From Polaromonas sp. (GTDB lineage Bacteria > Pseudomonadota > Gammaproteobacteria > Burkholderiales > Burkholderiaceae_C): a DNA stretch of 64,000 nt. A program made the position numbers and the translations under genes. Each line of letters begins with the position of its first letter. The stretch's first letter is position 1. The notes under the pieces are model-generated. The model was not told the DNA's origin and did not search any database. It saw only the letters and a list, made by a program, of their open reading frames with translations. Location: assembly GCA_013297865.1 (NCBI GenBank), contig JAAFIP010000001.1, positions 248,001 through 312,000 on the forward strand, read 5' to 3'. Of this stretch, positions 1-9,588 are shown one piece after another.

Positions 1-272
1 ATCCCCTGAAAACCGCTTCCACCCACGTCAACCCCGACAGTGTGCGCACCAAGAAGCTGTTGATGAAGAAAGACGACATCCGCCGCCTGATTGGCAAAGT
101 GGAGCAAAAGGGCTACACCCTGGTGCCTGTCAACCTGCATTGGAAGAATGGCCGCGTGAAATGCGAGATCGCTCTAGCCAAAGGCAAGGCCGAGCATGAC
201 AAACGCTCAGTGGTAGCCGAGCGTGAAGGCAAGCGTGAAGTGGAGCGGGCCATGAAGGTGCACAACCGCTAG
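1..272 (+). CDS. smpB: SsrA-binding protein SmpB, C-terminal part (5' truncated by window)
   Basis: The open frame enters from the left edge (codons in phase with position 3) and stops with TAG at 270-272. The roughly 90 visible residues match the C-terminal half of Smp[21 protein letters not shown], then [20 protein letters not shown] and a basic tail ending VHNR. SmpB binds tmRNA and delivers it to stalled ribosomes for trans-translation. The basic tail that occupies the mRNA channel is present. The true start lies outside the window. The next gene is convergent, with a short spacer and no clear terminator. Confidence 0.93.
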   Translation, partial: PLKTASTHVNPDSVRTKKLLMKKDDIRRLIGKVEQKGYTLVPVNLHWKNGRVKCEIALAKGKAEHDKRSVVAEREGKREVERAMKVHNR

Positions 273-318
273 CGTTGGGCCTTGCACGCGACCGCAGCTT
301 GGCCCTGACTGGACTGCT

Positions 319-1470
319 TCAGCTCAAATGCCGCAGCGGATGCGCGTCTGCCGGCCACGGGCTCGTGAAAAACGGCTGCACCATCTCTGGCGTCACGTCT
401 TCGATGCGTGCCGGGTTCCACCGGGGCGCATGGTCCTTATCTACCGCCAGGGCGCGGATGCCTTCCACCGTTTCGCTTGCTGCACCTGCGCGCTGCAAAT
501 GTGCGGTGTGAAAGCAATGGCGCACCAAGTCACGCTCCAGCCGCAGGTCATCAGCCAGGTTCATGCTGCGGGCGCGGCGGATGAGTTCGAGGACCACGTG
601 CAGCATCAAAGGCGAGCGTTTGCGCAGCGTGGCTGCCGTCTCCATGGCCCAGTCAGAACCTTCTTGATCCAGAGCCTGTACGATCTGCAACACGCCGGGC
701 AAGGCAAAAATGGTATCTATTTTTATGCGATTTTGGGCTGTAGGCCCCTGAAATATCGCGGGAGCAGCTATTTTTTTAGTAGCAATCAGCGCTTCAATGA
801 AACCTGCATCGCCGTTCTGCAAAGCAGCCAGGCCGTCCCACAGACCAGCCAGATCGGTTGCTTTGACTAGCCCATCGGCCAGGTGATTGGCAATCGCCTC
901 ATCGCCGCCGATCAACTGCCCCGTCAGCGCCAGATACTCCCCCACCCTGCCCGGGCAGCGGCTTAAAAAGTAGCCGCCACCGACATCCGGGAACAGGCCA
1001 ATGCCCGTCTCAGGCATGGCCATCTTGGTACGCTCCGTGACGATGCGGTGCGAGGCCCCCTGGCTGATGCCCATACCACCCCCCATGACGATACCGTCCA
1101 TGAAGGCAACGTAGGGCTTGGGGTAGGTGTGAATGAGATGGTTAAGCGCATATTCTTCGGTGAAGAAATCTTCCAACGCCGGGTCGCCTGCCAGCGCAGC
1201 CTGGTGGAAAAACCGAATGTCGCCGCCTGCGCAAAAACTGCCGAAAGGCGCAAAAGCTGGCGCGCTGGGGTCAGCCGCATGGGCCGGATTTTTACCCATG
1301 CCACGAATCGCCACCAGCTTGATGGCCGGGTTGGATTTCCACGCCAGTAGAGCTGCCGTGATGTCGCGGATCATGGGCAAGGACAAGGCGTTGAGGGCCT
1401 TGGGGCGATTGAGGGTGATCAGGCCTGCGCCGCCGCGCACTTCGGTGATGACATGGCTTTCAGACGGCAT
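319..1470 (-). CDS. Enoyl-CoA hydratase/isomerase-fold protein, 3-hydroxyisobutyryl-CoA hydrolase-like
   Basis: This is a crotonase-fold protein of 383 aa. The N-terminal LITLNRPKALNALSLPM, the oxyanion-hole segment GSFCAGGDIRFF and the block GIVMGGGMGISQGASHRI with PETGIGLFPDVGG are typical of 3-hydroxyisobutyryl-CoA hydrolases (valine catabolism), which are longer than ordinary enoyl-CoA hydratases. Start 1470 (MPSESH) is chosen because AAGGAG precedes it at good spacing. An upstream in-frame start at 1515 lacks this support. The start overlaps the end of the upstream DMT gene by 11 nt, suggesting translational coupling. Around residues 230-255 the reading frame runs through a copy of the interspersed repeat (712-785, antisense to the gene), adding about 20 residues. 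Substrate is inferred, not proven. Confidence 0.85.
   Translation of the reverse strand: MPSESHVITEVRGGAGLITLNRPKALNALSLPMIRDITAALLAWKSNPAIKLVAIRGMGKNPAHAADPSAPAFAPFGSFCAGGDIRFFHQAALAGDPALEDFFTEEYALNHLIHTYPKPYVAFMDGIVMGGGMGISQGASHRIVTERTKMAMPETGIGLFPDVGGGYFLSRCPGRVGEYLALTGQLIGGDEAIANHLADGLVKATDLAGLWDGLAALQNGDAGFIEALIATKKIAAPAIFQGPTAQNRIKIDTIFALPGVLQIVQALDQEGSDWAMETAATLRKRSPLMLHVVLELIRRARSMNLADDLRLERDLVRHCFHTAHLQRAGAASETVEGIRALAVDKDHAPRWNPARIEDVTPEMVQPFFTSPWPADAHPLRHLS
712..785 (+). repeat. Interspersed core repeat R1, inside the crotonase-fold gene (antisense)
   Basis: Core AATATCGCGGGAGCAGCTAT at 752-771, exact. The gene on the minus strand reads the opposite strand of the element as KKIAAPAIFQGPTAQ. 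It is the only intragenic copy in antisense orientation. Confidence 0.9.
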
Positions 1471-2350
1471 TCGTTTTCTCCTTCCAACCCAGAATTTCGT
1501 TGACCAGCAGCGCACCGATCACCAGAGCGCCGCCCAGCAGCACAGTCTGGCCGGGCACCTCGTTCGCTCCCAGCCAGGCCAGCGCAATACCAAAAATCAC
1601 TTCCAACAAGGCCAGCAGCGACACCTCGGGCGCCTTGAGCACGCGCGCGCAGATCACCGACAGTGTGCAGGGAATGGCCAGCTGCACCAGGCCCAGCATG
1701 CCCAGCCAAGCCATATCTTTGCCCGAGGCGGCAAACGGAAACGCGAGCGGCAAAGTAACCAGTGAAGAAATCACTGCGCCCACCAGCACGCAAGGCACCA
1801 GGTCAATCTGGTCGCCATGGGCCTGGGCCTTTTGCACCACTGTCCAGTGTGTCGCGCCCGCCATCGGCACCGTCAGCGCCACAAGGCAGCCCACCAAGGC
1901 GCCGGGCTGGCCCATATTCATCTGCGAGCCAAACATATAGGCGATGCCCGCACCTGCGACGCCAATGGCCACCCAGGTGCGCAGCGGCAATCTATGGCCA
2001 ATGAAAATGCGTGCCATCAAGGCGGTAAACAGTGGCCCGACCGACATGGTGACCAGCACATTGCCCACGCTGGTGAGGGTGAGCGCAATCATGAAGGAAG
2101 TGAACATCACGCTCCAGCAGACGCCTGAAATCCAGAATGATTTGCTGGACCAGTGCATGTTGCGGAACACGTTTTTGCCCTGCCACAGCGGCAGAATCAC
2201 CAGCAGCGACAGCATGGTGAAAAAGCTGCGCCAAAACGTCACCTCAAAGCTCCTGGCATGCTCCAGCTGCCGCGTCACCACGCCCGCAATCGACCACATC
2301 AAGGCCACAGCGACCATGACCAGCACTGCTTTGCCGTGGGTTAGCTTCAT
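1460..2350 (-). CDS. DMT-superfamily (EamA) permease
   Basis: This 296-aa protein is almost entirely hydrophobic with about ten predicted membrane segments, the pattern of the drug/metabolite transporter superfamily with two EamA repeats. The first starts at GKAVLVMVAVALMWSIAGVV and the second near GALVGCLVALTVPMAGA. It is an inner-membrane protein and the substrate is unknown. It lies directly upstream of the crotonase-fold gene and overlaps its start, so the two are probably cotranscribed. The spacer on its 5' side holds a long inverted repeat. Confidence 0.88.
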   Translation of the reverse strand: MKLTHGKAVLVMVAVALMWSIAGVVTRQLEHARSFEVTFWRSFFTMLSLLVILPLWQGKNVFRNMHWSSKSFWISGVCWSVMFTSFMIALTLTSVGNVLVTMSVGPLFTALMARIFIGHRLPLRTWVAIGVAGAGIAYMFGSQMNMGQPGALVGCLVALTVPMAGATHWTVVQKAQAHGDQIDLVPCVLVGAVISSLVTLPLAFPFAASGKDMAWLGMLGLVQLAIPCTLSVICARVLKAPEVSLLALLEVIFGIALAWLGANEVPGQTVLLGGALVIGALLVNEILGWKEKTNAV

Positions 2351-2386
2351 AGGTTATTGCTTTAAAGGTACATAGATAAAACCAAG

Positions 2387-2548
2387 ACAGGCCGCGAAGG
2401 ACGCTAAGACTCCGCGAAGAACGCGAAAGAAAACAAAAAAGAAAACCAAGATATCGACAAACTCAGCTTACAGTGATTGCTTGCAGTCACCTTAATTTGG
2501 TATTCCTTTCGCGTCCTTCGCGTAACCTTCGCGCCCTTCGCGGCCTGT
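2387..2548. repeat. Long imperfect inverted repeat, GCGAAGG-rich family, copy 1
   Basis: Left arm 2387-2431 and right arm 2503-2548 are near-complements built from iterations of CGCGAAGG / CCTTCGCG, separated by about 70 nt of AT-rich sequence. They could form a very long stem. It fills the 232-nt gap between the DMT gene and typA. A second, better-preserved copy sits at 17605-17783. Confidence 0.85.
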
Positions 2549-2582
2549 ATTTGGTTTTTGTGACGCTCTCTACACTACAAAA

Positions 2583-4415
2583 TTACCCGCGACCTGCCTT
2601 CTTGCGCTCGTGCTCCTTGAGGTAGCGCTTGCGCAGGCGAATCGACTTGGGGGTGATTTCCACCAGCTCGTCGTCTTCCAGAAATTCCACCGCAGTCTCC
2701 AGCGTGAGGATGATCGGAGGCGTGATCTTGATCGCGTCTTCTTTGCCCGACACACGGAAGTTGGTGAGCTGTTTCTGGCGCACGGCGTTGACCACCAGGT
2801 CGTTGTCGCGGTTGTGGATGCCCACGATCATGCCTTCATACACTGGGTCACCGGCCTTGACCACCATGCGGCCACGGTCATCGAGCTTGCCAAGCGAGTA
2901 GGTCACGATTTCGCCATCGTCCATCGAGATCAGCACGCCGTTTTTGCGGCCTGGGATATCGCCACGGAAGGCTTCGTAGCTGTCAAAAATGTTGCTGGCC
3001 AAACCGGTGCCGCGTGTCAAGTTCAGGAACTCGTTACGGAAACCGATCAAACCACGCGCAGGAATGCGGTACTCCAGGCGCACACGGCCACGGCCGTCCG
3101 GCTCCATATTGGCCAGGTCACCCTTGCGCTCGCCCAGGGCCTGCATCACGCCGCCCTGGTGCTGCTCTTCGATGTCCACAGTCAGCAGCTCGATAGGCTC
3201 GCACTTCTCGCCGTTGATTTCCTTGAACACCACGCGGGGCTTGCCCACGGCCAGCTCATAGCCTTCGCGGCGCATGGTCTCAAGCAAAATGGTCAGGTGC
3301 AGTTCACCACGGCCCGACACTTCAAAAATGCCATCTTCGTCGGTGTCCTTCACGCGCAGCGCCATGTTGGACTGCAGCTCGCGCTGCAGGCGGTCATACA
3401 GCTGGCGGCTGGTCACAAACTTGCCTTCGCGTCCTGCCAGTGGCGAGTTGTTGACGCAGAAGTTCATGGTCAGCGTCGGCTCGTCCACTTTGAGCATGGG
3501 CAATGGCTGGGGTGCCAGTGGGTCGGTAATGGTCACGCCCAGTGCAATGTCTTCAATGCCGTTGATCAGCACGATGTGGCCTGGGTAGGCCATTTCGCCA
3601 GCGTCCAGCGGACGGCGCTCCAGGCCTTCAAAGGTCAGCACCTGGTTGATACGGCACTTGACGGGTGCACCGTCTGGGCCAGCCATCATCACCACGTCTT
3701 GCGGCATCTTCAGCGTGCCCTGGTTGATACGGCCTACGCCGATCTTGCCGACATAGCTGGAGTAGTCCATGCTGGAGATCTGTAGCTGCAGCGGCGCAGC
3801 AGGGTCGCCCTGGTGTGCTGGCACATGGCGCAGCACGGTGTCAAACAGGGGGGCCAGGTCCTTGCCCCACTGCTCGCCTGATGCGCCCTCTTCCAGCGTG
3901 GCCCAGCCGTTGAGGCCGGATGCGTACACCACTGGAAAGTCCAGCTGCTCTTCAGTGGCGCCCAGCTTGTCAAACAGCTCAAACGCTGCGTTGATCACGT
4001 AGTCGGGGCGTGCACCAGGACGGTCCACCTTGTTGACCACGACGATGGGCTTGAGGCCAAGCGCCAGCGCTTTTTTGGTCACAAAACGGGTTTGCGGCAT
4101 GGGGCCTTCGACCGCGTCAATCAGCAGCACCACACCATCCACCATGGACAGCGCACGCTCCACCTCGCCGCCAAAGTCGGCGTGGCCTGGGGTGTCAACG
4201 ATGTTGATGTGGGTGCCCTGCCAGCTCACTGCGCAGTTTTTGGCCAGAATGGTGATGCCGCGCTCTTTTTCGAGGTCGTTGTTGTCCATCACGCGCTCGG
4301 TCATTTTGGCGTTTTCGCGGAAGGTGCCCGACTGGCGCAGCAGTTGGTCTACCAGCGTGGTTTTGCCGTGGTCGACGTGGGCGATGATGGCGATGTTGCG
4401 GATTTGTTGGCTCAT
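2583..4415 (-). CDS. typA: Translational GTPase TypA/BipA
   Basis: A 610-aa ribosome-binding GTPase. The G1 motif HVDHGKTT is at residues 13-20, switch II is [16 protein letters not shown] and the NKVD specificity motif is near residue 131. EF-G-like domains III and V and the C-terminal domain of TypA follow ([19 protein letters not shown], then [18 protein letters not shown]). Length matches E. coli TypA. It acts in ribosome assembly and stress adaptation. A purine-rich GAGAGAAACC precedes the ATG. The gene follows truB by 10 nt, so it may read through from the translation operon. The upstream repeat at 4432-4510 could instead separate them. Confidence 0.97.
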   Translation of the reverse strand: MSQQIRNIAIIAHVDHGKTTLVDQLLRQSGTFRENAKMTERVMDNNDLEKERGITILAKNCAVSWQGTHINIVDTPGHADFGGEVERALSMVDGVVLLIDAVEGPMPQTRFVTKKALALGLKPIVVVNKVDRPGARPDYVINAAFELFDKLGATEEQLDFPVVYASGLNGWATLEEGASGEQWGKDLAPLFDTVLRHVPAHQGDPAAPLQLQISSMDYSSYVGKIGVGRINQGTLKMPQDVVMMAGPDGAPVKCRINQVLTFEGLERRPLDAGEMAYPGHIVLINGIEDIALGVTITDPLAPQPLPMLKVDEPTLTMNFCVNNSPLAGREGKFVTSRQLYDRLQRELQSNMALRVKDTDEDGIFEVSGRGELHLTILLETMRREGYELAVGKPRVVFKEINGEKCEPIELLTVDIEEQHQGGVMQALGERKGDLANMEPDGRGRVRLEYRIPARGLIGFRNEFLNLTRGTGLASNIFDSYEAFRGDIPGRKNGVLISMDDGEIVTYSLGKLDDRGRMVVKAGDPVYEGMIVGIHNRDNDLVVNAVRQKQLTNFRVSGKEDAIKITPPIILTLETAVEFLEDDELVEITPKSIRLRKRYLKEHERKKAGRG

Positions 4416-4425
4416 GGTTTCTCTC

Positions 4426-5541
4426 TCAATGCCCCGTTCGCCCTGAGTCCGCCTGCTCAGTAACGAGCACGGGACTTTCTAGGGCTTCGACAAGCTCAGC
4501 CCGAACGGGGGTGGCTGCTTGCGAAGTCAAAATCTGATCAATTTCAATCGGTGATAACAGGCGGGTGGGGATCAGCTCACCCGCCTTGATGTGCGCTGCG
4601 CCTAACAGCGCGCGCGGTGTGTCTCCAAATACAGCGACTTGCTCTGCATCAGGCTGCTGGGTTCTGCGGCGCAGCCCGCTCAAAAAGCGTCCTGCATTGT
4701 CGCTGTCCAGTGTGACCTGGACATGACCATCCAGCAGGCTGTCCACAGGCTGCAGGCAGGCCATGCGCTCGGCTTCGCTCATGGCCTCAAGCTGCTGCAA
4801 AGTCACCGCACGGCTGACATCCAGTGCACCCGTGCGCGTACGGCGCAGCGCGCTCAGATGCGCACCGCAGCCCAGCGCCTCACCAATATCTTCACCCAGG
4901 GTGCGGATATAGGTGCCTTTGCTGACGGTAGCTACTATTTTAATAGCTGCTCCCGCGATATTCTGTTGGGCTAGAGCGATATTTAGCTTATAAATTGTGA
5001 CATCCCGCGCGGCGCGCTCTACCGTGACGCCCTCGCGCGCATACTCGTACAGCGCCTTGCCGTCTTTTTTGAGTGCACTGTGCATCGGAGGCACCTGGCG
5101 GATGGGGCCCGTGAAGAGCTTTTGCACCCGATCAATGTCAGCCTGGGTGACATTGACTGCGCGCTGCTCGATCACCTCGCCTTCGGCATCGCCTGTAGAC
5201 GTCTTGATGCCCAGCACGGCAGTGGCTTCATAGGTTTTGTCGGCTTCGAGCTGCAAGGCGCTGAATTTGGTAGCTGCGCCAAAGCACAGCGGCAATACAC
5301 CTGTGGCCAGTGGGTCCAGCGTGCCGGTATGGCCCGCTTTTTCTGCGCGCAGCAGCCATTTGGCTTTTTGCAGCGCATCATTACTGGACAAGCCCAGTGG
5401 TTTATCTAGCAGCAACACCCCATGCACCGGGCGACGCTGCACCCTTGTGCTGGGGGTCGCGCCCCCACGCTTCCCCGCTTCGCGTGGTCCGCTGCCCCCC
5501 AAGGGGGCCTTCGCACCTTGGGACGGCCCGGCGGTGCTCAT
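4426..5541 (-). CDS. truB: tRNA pseudouridine(55) synthase TruB, decorated by three repeat families
   Basis: TruB makes pseudouridine 55 in the tRNA T-loop. The motif [19 protein letters not shown] carries the catalytic Asp, and [20 protein letters not shown] is the conserved second block. The 371-aa protein is longer than the usual 300-315. The excess coincides with repeats. About 35 N-terminal residues come from a GC-rich element (5444-5530). A loop [20 protein letters not shown] before SKGTYIRT comes from the interspersed repeat (4929-5000). The C-terminal tail beginning [14 protein letters not shown] comes from the TTCGACAAGCTCAG element (4432-4510). Start 5541 is supported by GAGGAATAAGAATG, 2 nt after the rbfA stop. 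A later start would remove the N-terminal extension. Confidence 0.95.
   Translation of the reverse strand: MSTAGPSQGAKAPLGGSGPREAGKRGGATPSTRVQRRPVHGVLLLDKPLGLSSNDALQKAKWLLRAEKAGHTGTLDPLATGVLPLCFGAATKFSALQLEADKTYEATAVLGIKTSTGDAEGEVIEQRAVNVTQADIDRVQKLFTGPIRQVPPMHSALKKDGKALYEYAREGVTVERAARDVTIYKLNIALAQQNIAGAAIKIVATVSKGTYIRTLGEDIGEALGCGAHLSALRRTRTGALDVSRAVTLQQLEAMSEAERMACLQPVDSLLDGHVQVTLDSDNAGRFLSGLRRRTQQPDAEQVAVFGDTPRALLGAAHIKAGELIPTRLLSPIEIDQILTSQAATPVRAELVEALESPVLVTEQADSGRTGH
4432..4510. repeat. REP-like inverted repeat (TTCGACAAGCTCAG type) forming the TruB C-terminus
   Basis: Arms CCCCGTTCGCCCTGAG (4432-4447) and CTCAGCCCGAACGGGG (4495-4510) pair at 14 of 16 positions. The right arm is preceded by GGGCTTCGACAAG, a sequence found as a dispersed repeat in many proteobacteria. 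It encodes the last 28 or so residues and nearly reaches the TruB stop codon. Confidence 0.85.
4929..5000 (-). repeat. Interspersed core repeat R2, inside truB in frame
   Basis: Core ATAGCTGCTCCCGCGATATT at 4943-4962 (minus orientation of the family core), flanked by TAGCTACTATTTTA and TTGGGCTAG. Read on the truB strand it encodes [11 protein letters not shown]. Confidence 0.9.
5444..5530. repeat. GC-rich Comamonadaceae-type repeat coding the TruB N-terminus
   Basis: The stretch contains CCCCCACGCTTCCCCGC, GGTCCGCTGCCCCCCAAGG and CCTTCGCACCTTGGGACGG. It resembles a GC-rich repeat commonly seen between genes in Comamonadaceae. Here it falls inside the assigned truB reading frame. Family assignment is from memory and needs a database check. 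Confidence 0.6.
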
Positions 5542-5543
5542 TC

Positions 5544-5927
5544 TTATTCCTCAGCCTCTTCGTTCTTGGAACGCGATGCCACAGCCTTGCTGATCAGGGC
5601 GTTCATGTCTGACGCCCGCTCAATGCTGCGGTCAAAATGGAAATGCAAGGTCGGCACGGTGTGGATATGCAGTTTTTTGAACAGGCCGTTGCGCAGAAAA
5701 CCCGCCGCCTGGTTCAGGCCTTCGGTGGCCAGCTCAGGGTCGCCCGTCAGCAGGCTGAAATACACCTGCGCATGGGCGTAGTCAGGCGTGACTTCCACTG
5801 CGTTGATCGTCACCATGCCCACACGCGGGTCTTTCAACTCGCGCGCAATCAACTCTGCCAGATCCCGCTGGATCTGGTCGCCGACCCGCAGGCCGCGATT
5901 GGGAGTGGATGTTTTTTTCTTGGGCAT
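5544..5927 (-). CDS. rbfA: 30S ribosome-binding factor RbfA
   Basis: A 127-aa KH-fold protein that matures the 5' end of 16S rRNA in the small subunit. The N-terminal [49 protein letters not shown] is diagnostic, in particular the DPRVGMVT segment. Length fits the family. It lies between lepB and truB, 2 nt upstream of the truB start, in the rimP-nusA-infB-rbfA-truB order common in proteobacteria. Confidence 0.96.
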   Translation of the reverse strand: MPKKKTSTPNRGLRVGDQIQRDLAELIARELKDPRVGMVTINAVEVTPDYAHAQVYFSLLTGDPELATEGLNQAAGFLRNGLFKKLHIHTVPTLHFHFDRSIERASDMNALISKAVASRSKNEEAEE

Positions 5928-5936
5928 GGGGTCAGA

Positions 5937-6611
5937 TCACAGTGCCAGCCACCAGCGGTCTACACGCGGTAGGTAAATTTTTTCAGGGTTGTGCGACATG
6001 GCTACACGCACGGCTTGTCCCGTAATGCGCTGCACATCGATAAAGCCGATAAAGCGCGAGTCGTTGCTGTTGTCGCGGCTGTCACCGAGCACCATCACAT
6101 GGCCTGCAGGCACCTCAATGGCATCGAAATCACGAAAACGGTTCAAGCGCTCAATGCGCGCCACCTGGATATGCTTGCCACCAATATCTTCACTCCAAAT
6201 CTGCGCGTTGATCACACCAGATTCCGTGGGTATCGCCCTGGAAGGCTCTATCAGCCTGCGCTCGATCACCTGTCCGTTGATGGTCAGGGTGTTGTCATGC
6301 ATCTCCACCACATCGCCTGGGATGGCCACCACGCGCTTGATCAGGTTGAGCTCGTCTTTAGGTGAATCAAAGGTAATCACATCACCACGCGCCGGGCTGT
6401 CCCAGCGTGCCAGATGCTGCAAGGTAAACGGCACACGCAGGCTGTAGGCCAGCTTGTTGACAATCACCCGGTCGCCCGAGATCAATGTCGGGTTCATGGA
6501 AGACGAAGGAACCAGGTTCCAGTCTGCCACAGCAGAGCGGAACACAAACATCAGGCTGACAAACAACAAAAAGCCTTTGTTGTTACGCCATAATTTTTTC
6601 ATTGCTTCCAT
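5937..6611 (-). CDS. lepB: Signal peptidase I
   Basis: A 224-aa S26 peptidase that removes signal peptides on the periplasmic side of the inner membrane. One N-terminal membrane segment (GFLLFVSLMFVFRSAVA) precedes the catalytic Ser motif VPSSSMNPTLISGDRV. The general-base Lys lies in NLIKRVVAIPGD, and GDSRDNSNDSR is the conserved C-terminal box. Start 6611 has AAGGGG upstream; ATG 6602 is an alternative. The position inside the infB-rbfA operon is unusual, because lepB normally follows lepA. This may be a second, specialised signal peptidase. Confidence 0.92.
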   Translation of the reverse strand: MEAMKKLWRNNKGFLLFVSLMFVFRSAVADWNLVPSSSMNPTLISGDRVIVNKLAYSLRVPFTLQHLARWDSPARGDVITFDSPKDELNLIKRVVAIPGDVVEMHDNTLTINGQVIERRLIEPSRAIPTESGVINAQIWSEDIGGKHIQVARIERLNRFRDFDAIEVPAGHVMVLGDSRDNSNDSRFIGFIDVQRITGQAVRVAMSHNPEKIYLPRVDRWWLAL

Positions 6612-6634
6612 GGTGTGCCCCTTGCATCTGCCTG

Positions 6635-9565
6635 CTACAGCGTACGCGCCACTTCCTTGATCTCGAAGAACTCCAGCACGTCATTTTCCTGAATGTCGTT
6701 GTAGTTCTTGATGTTCAAGCCGCACTCGAAGCCTTCCTTGACTTCCTTGGCATCGTCCTTGAAACGCTTGAGCGATTCGAGTTCGCCGGTGAAGATCACC
6801 ACGTTGTCGCGCAGCAGGCGCAGCTTGGCGCTGCGCAGGACACGGCCCGAGGTAACCATACAGCCCGCAATCGAACCGATCTTGGAGACGCGGAACACCT
6901 GACGGATTTCGGCAGTGCCCAACACTTCTTCCTTCTTGTCGGGCGTGAGCATGCCGCTCATGGCCGCTTTCACGTCGTCTACTGCGTCATAAATGATGTT
7001 GTAGTAGCGGATGTCGATACCGTTGTTCTCCGAGAGCTTGCGCGCACCGGCATCAGCACGGGTGTTAAAGCCGATGATCACCGCCTTGGAAGCAATGGCC
7101 AGGTTCACGTCGGATTCAGAGATGCCGCCCACGGCGGTAAACACCATCTGCACCTTGACCTCGGGGGTGGACAGCTTGAGCAGCGACTGGGCCAGTGCTT
7201 CCTGTGAGCCCTGTACGTCGGCCTTGACAATGATAGGCAGGGTTTTGACCTCGCCCGCATTGATGTCGGTGAACATGTTTTCCAGCTTGGCCGCCTGCTG
7301 CTTGGACAGCTTGGTGTTGCGGAACTTGCCTGCGCGGTAGGTGGCAATCTCGCGCACACGGCGCTCGTCCTGCATCACCATGAACTCGTCGCCTGCGCCG
7401 GGCACTTCGGCCAAGCCCTGGATTTCCACCGGAATGGAAGGGCCTGCAGACTTGATCGGCTGGCCGTTTTCGTCCAGCATGGCGCGTACACGGCCATAGG
7501 TGGAGCCCACCAAGACCATATCGCCCGCCTTGAGCGTGCCGGTTTGCACCAGCACGGTAGCCACAGGGCCGCGGCCCTTGTCCAGCTGCGCTTCGATGAC
7601 CAGGCCTTTGGCCATGGCGTCGACTGGGGCCTTGAGCTCCAGCACTTCAGCCTGCAACAGCACCTGCTCGAGCAGGTCGTCAATGCCCTGACCGGTTTTG
7701 GCCGAGACGGCCACAAACGGTGAATCACCGCCAAACTCTTCAGGCACCACTTCTTCAGCCACGAGTTCGTTTTTCACGCGCTCAGGGTTGGAGTCAGGCT
7801 TGTCGATCTTGTTGATGGCCACCACGATAGGGACACCTGCCGCTTTGGCGTGCTTGATGGCTTCTTTGGTTTGCGGCATCACGCCGTCGTCAGCCGCCAC
7901 CACCAGAATCACAATGTCGGTGGCTTTGGCACCGCGGGCACGCATGGCCGTGAAGGCCTCGTGACCGGGGGTGTCGAGGAAGGAAATCATGCCGCGTGGC
8001 GTCTCGACGTGGTAGGCACCGATATGCTGCGTAATGCCACCTGCTTCGCCAGACGCCACCTTGGCACGCCGGATGTAGTCCAGCAGCGAGGTCTTGCCAT
8101 GGTCCACGTGGCCCATGACGGTAACCACCGGAGCGCGGGGCAGCAGCTCAGCGGTCTGCTCGGTGCTGTCTTCGTCGGTAAAGGCTTCGGGGTCGTCCAG
8201 CGCAGCCACGATGGCTTTGTGGCCCAGTTCTTCCACCACGATCATGGCGGTGTCCTGGTCCAGCGGCTGGTTGATGGTGACCATCTGGCCCAGCTTCATG
8301 AGCTTCATGATCACTTCGGACGACTTGACCGCCATCTTGTGTGCCAGCTCGGCCACGGTGATGGTTTCGGGCACGTGGACTTCCAGCACGCGTGCTTCTA
8401 CGGGTGCGGCGGCTGTCACGGGTTGATCATCATCCCCACGGCGCTTGCCGCGCGGGCCCGAGCGCCAGTTGTTACGGCCTACGCCGCCGCTGGTGTCGCC
8501 ACGGGTTTTGATTTCTTTCTTCTTGGCCGGATCGCCGCCCCAGCTGGAGGACAGCTTCTCGGATTTGATTTCGGTTTTGGCGCCGCGCGGGCCGCTGGTG
8601 GGCGAGGCCGCTGTGCCAGGCGCCTTGGGTGCGGCTGCGGGCTTGTGCAGTGTGCCTTTGACGCCATCTTTGGCCACCGGCTTGGCTTCTTCAGGCTTTT
8701 TGGCCACGAGCACGCGCTTGGGCGCGTTCATCATGGCGCGGATGCCTTCGGCCTCAGCCAGCGCCTTGCGGCGGCGCTCGTCCAGGTCCTTGGCGCGGGC
8801 CACATCATCGGCCTTGGCTTCAGCAGCAACGCGAGCGGTTTCGTTGGCACTGGCTTTGGCCTGGTCAGCCACTGCGGCTGCTGCGGCCTCTTTGTCGGCC
8901 TGCTCGGTGTTCTTGCTGGCCTGCACAGCCTCTTTTTCGGCTTTGACCGCCAGCTTGCGCGCGGCATCCTCGGCCTGCATCTGCGCTAGCGTTTTGGTAG
9001 CTGCTGGCGCGGCATTTTCCTGCTCTGCGCCCTCTTTTTTCACGTCGTCCTGGGCACGGGTAGCGTCCACAACGGCTTTCTGGGCCATTTCCATGTCGCG
9101 CGCTTCCTGCGCTTCGCGCAGACGGCGGCGCTCGGCCAGCTCTTCTTCCTGGCGGCGCAGCAGCTCGGCTTGGCGGCGCGCTTCTTCCTCGCGGCGGGTC
9201 AGCTCGGCATCGTCGATCACGGGTGCGGCAGACTCTGCAGAGGCTGACGAAGCTTCCACCTCGTCGTCGCGCTGCACAAAGGTGCGTTTTTTACGCACTT
9301 CCACCTGGATGGTGCGGGCTTTGCCGGTGGCATCGGCCTGCTTGATCTCGGTGGTGGATTTTTTCACCAGCGTGATCTTCTTGCGCTCGGCCGTGGCGGT
9401 GCCATGGCTGGTCTGCAAAAAGCTCAGCAGTTTCTGCTTGTCGGCATCGGTCAGCGCGTCGTCGGCCGAGGCCTTGGGCACGCCAGCGCTTTTAAGCTGC
9501 TCGAGCAGCGTATCGGTGGGTTTTTTGAGTTCGTTTGCAAACTCGGAGACTGTGGTGCTTGACAT
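6635..9565 (-). CDS. infB: Translation initiation factor IF-2
   Basis: A 976-aa GTPase that places initiator tRNA on the 30S subunit. Layout: IF2 N-terminal subdomain (residues 1-55), a long charged Ala/Glu/Lys-rich coiled linker (about 90-310), a basic Arg/Gly patch, a second IF2_N-type region ([20 protein letters not shown]), the G domain with [16 protein letters not shown] near residue 485 and NKIDKP, then domains II-IV ending EVARTL. Length is normal for betaproteobacteria. It follows nusA by 23 nt. A GGAGAC Shine-Dalgarno lies upstream of the ATG. Confidence 0.97.
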   Translation of the reverse strand: MSSTTVSEFANELKKPTDTLLEQLKSAGVPKASADDALTDADKQKLLSFLQTSHGTATAERKKITLVKKSTTEIKQADATGKARTIQVEVRKKRTFVQRDDEVEASSASAESAAPVIDDAELTRREEEARRQAELLRRQEEELAERRRLREAQEARDMEMAQKAVVDATRAQDDVKKEGAEQENAAPAATKTLAQMQAEDAARKLAVKAEKEAVQASKNTEQADKEAAAAAVADQAKASANETARVAAEAKADDVARAKDLDERRRKALAEAEGIRAMMNAPKRVLVAKKPEEAKPVAKDGVKGTLHKPAAAPKAPGTAASPTSGPRGAKTEIKSEKLSSSWGGDPAKKKEIKTRGDTSGGVGRNNWRSGPRGKRRGDDDQPVTAAAPVEARVLEVHVPETITVAELAHKMAVKSSEVIMKLMKLGQMVTINQPLDQDTAMIVVEELGHKAIVAALDDPEAFTDEDSTEQTAELLPRAPVVTVMGHVDHGKTSLLDYIRRAKVASGEAGGITQHIGAYHVETPRGMISFLDTPGHEAFTAMRARGAKATDIVILVVAADDGVMPQTKEAIKHAKAAGVPIVVAINKIDKPDSNPERVKNELVAEEVVPEEFGGDSPFVAVSAKTGQGIDDLLEQVLLQAEVLELKAPVDAMAKGLVIEAQLDKGRGPVATVLVQTGTLKAGDMVLVGSTYGRVRAMLDENGQPIKSAGPSIPVEIQGLAEVPGAGDEFMVMQDERRVREIATYRAGKFRNTKLSKQQAAKLENMFTDINAGEVKTLPIIVKADVQGSQEALAQSLLKLSTPEVKVQMVFTAVGGISESDVNLAIASKAVIIGFNTRADAGARKLSENNGIDIRYYNIIYDAVDDVKAAMSGMLTPDKKEEVLGTAEIRQVFRVSKIGSIAGCMVTSGRVLRSAKLRLLRDNVVIFTGELESLKRFKDDAKEVKEGFECGLNIKNYNDIQENDVLEFFEIKEVARTL

Positions 9566-9588
9566 AATGATGGGGTGTCTCCATGGTG

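Noticed and set aside
2610-3785. 391-codon open frame on the plus strand
   Set aside because: It is antisense to typA, whose GTPase motifs leave no doubt.
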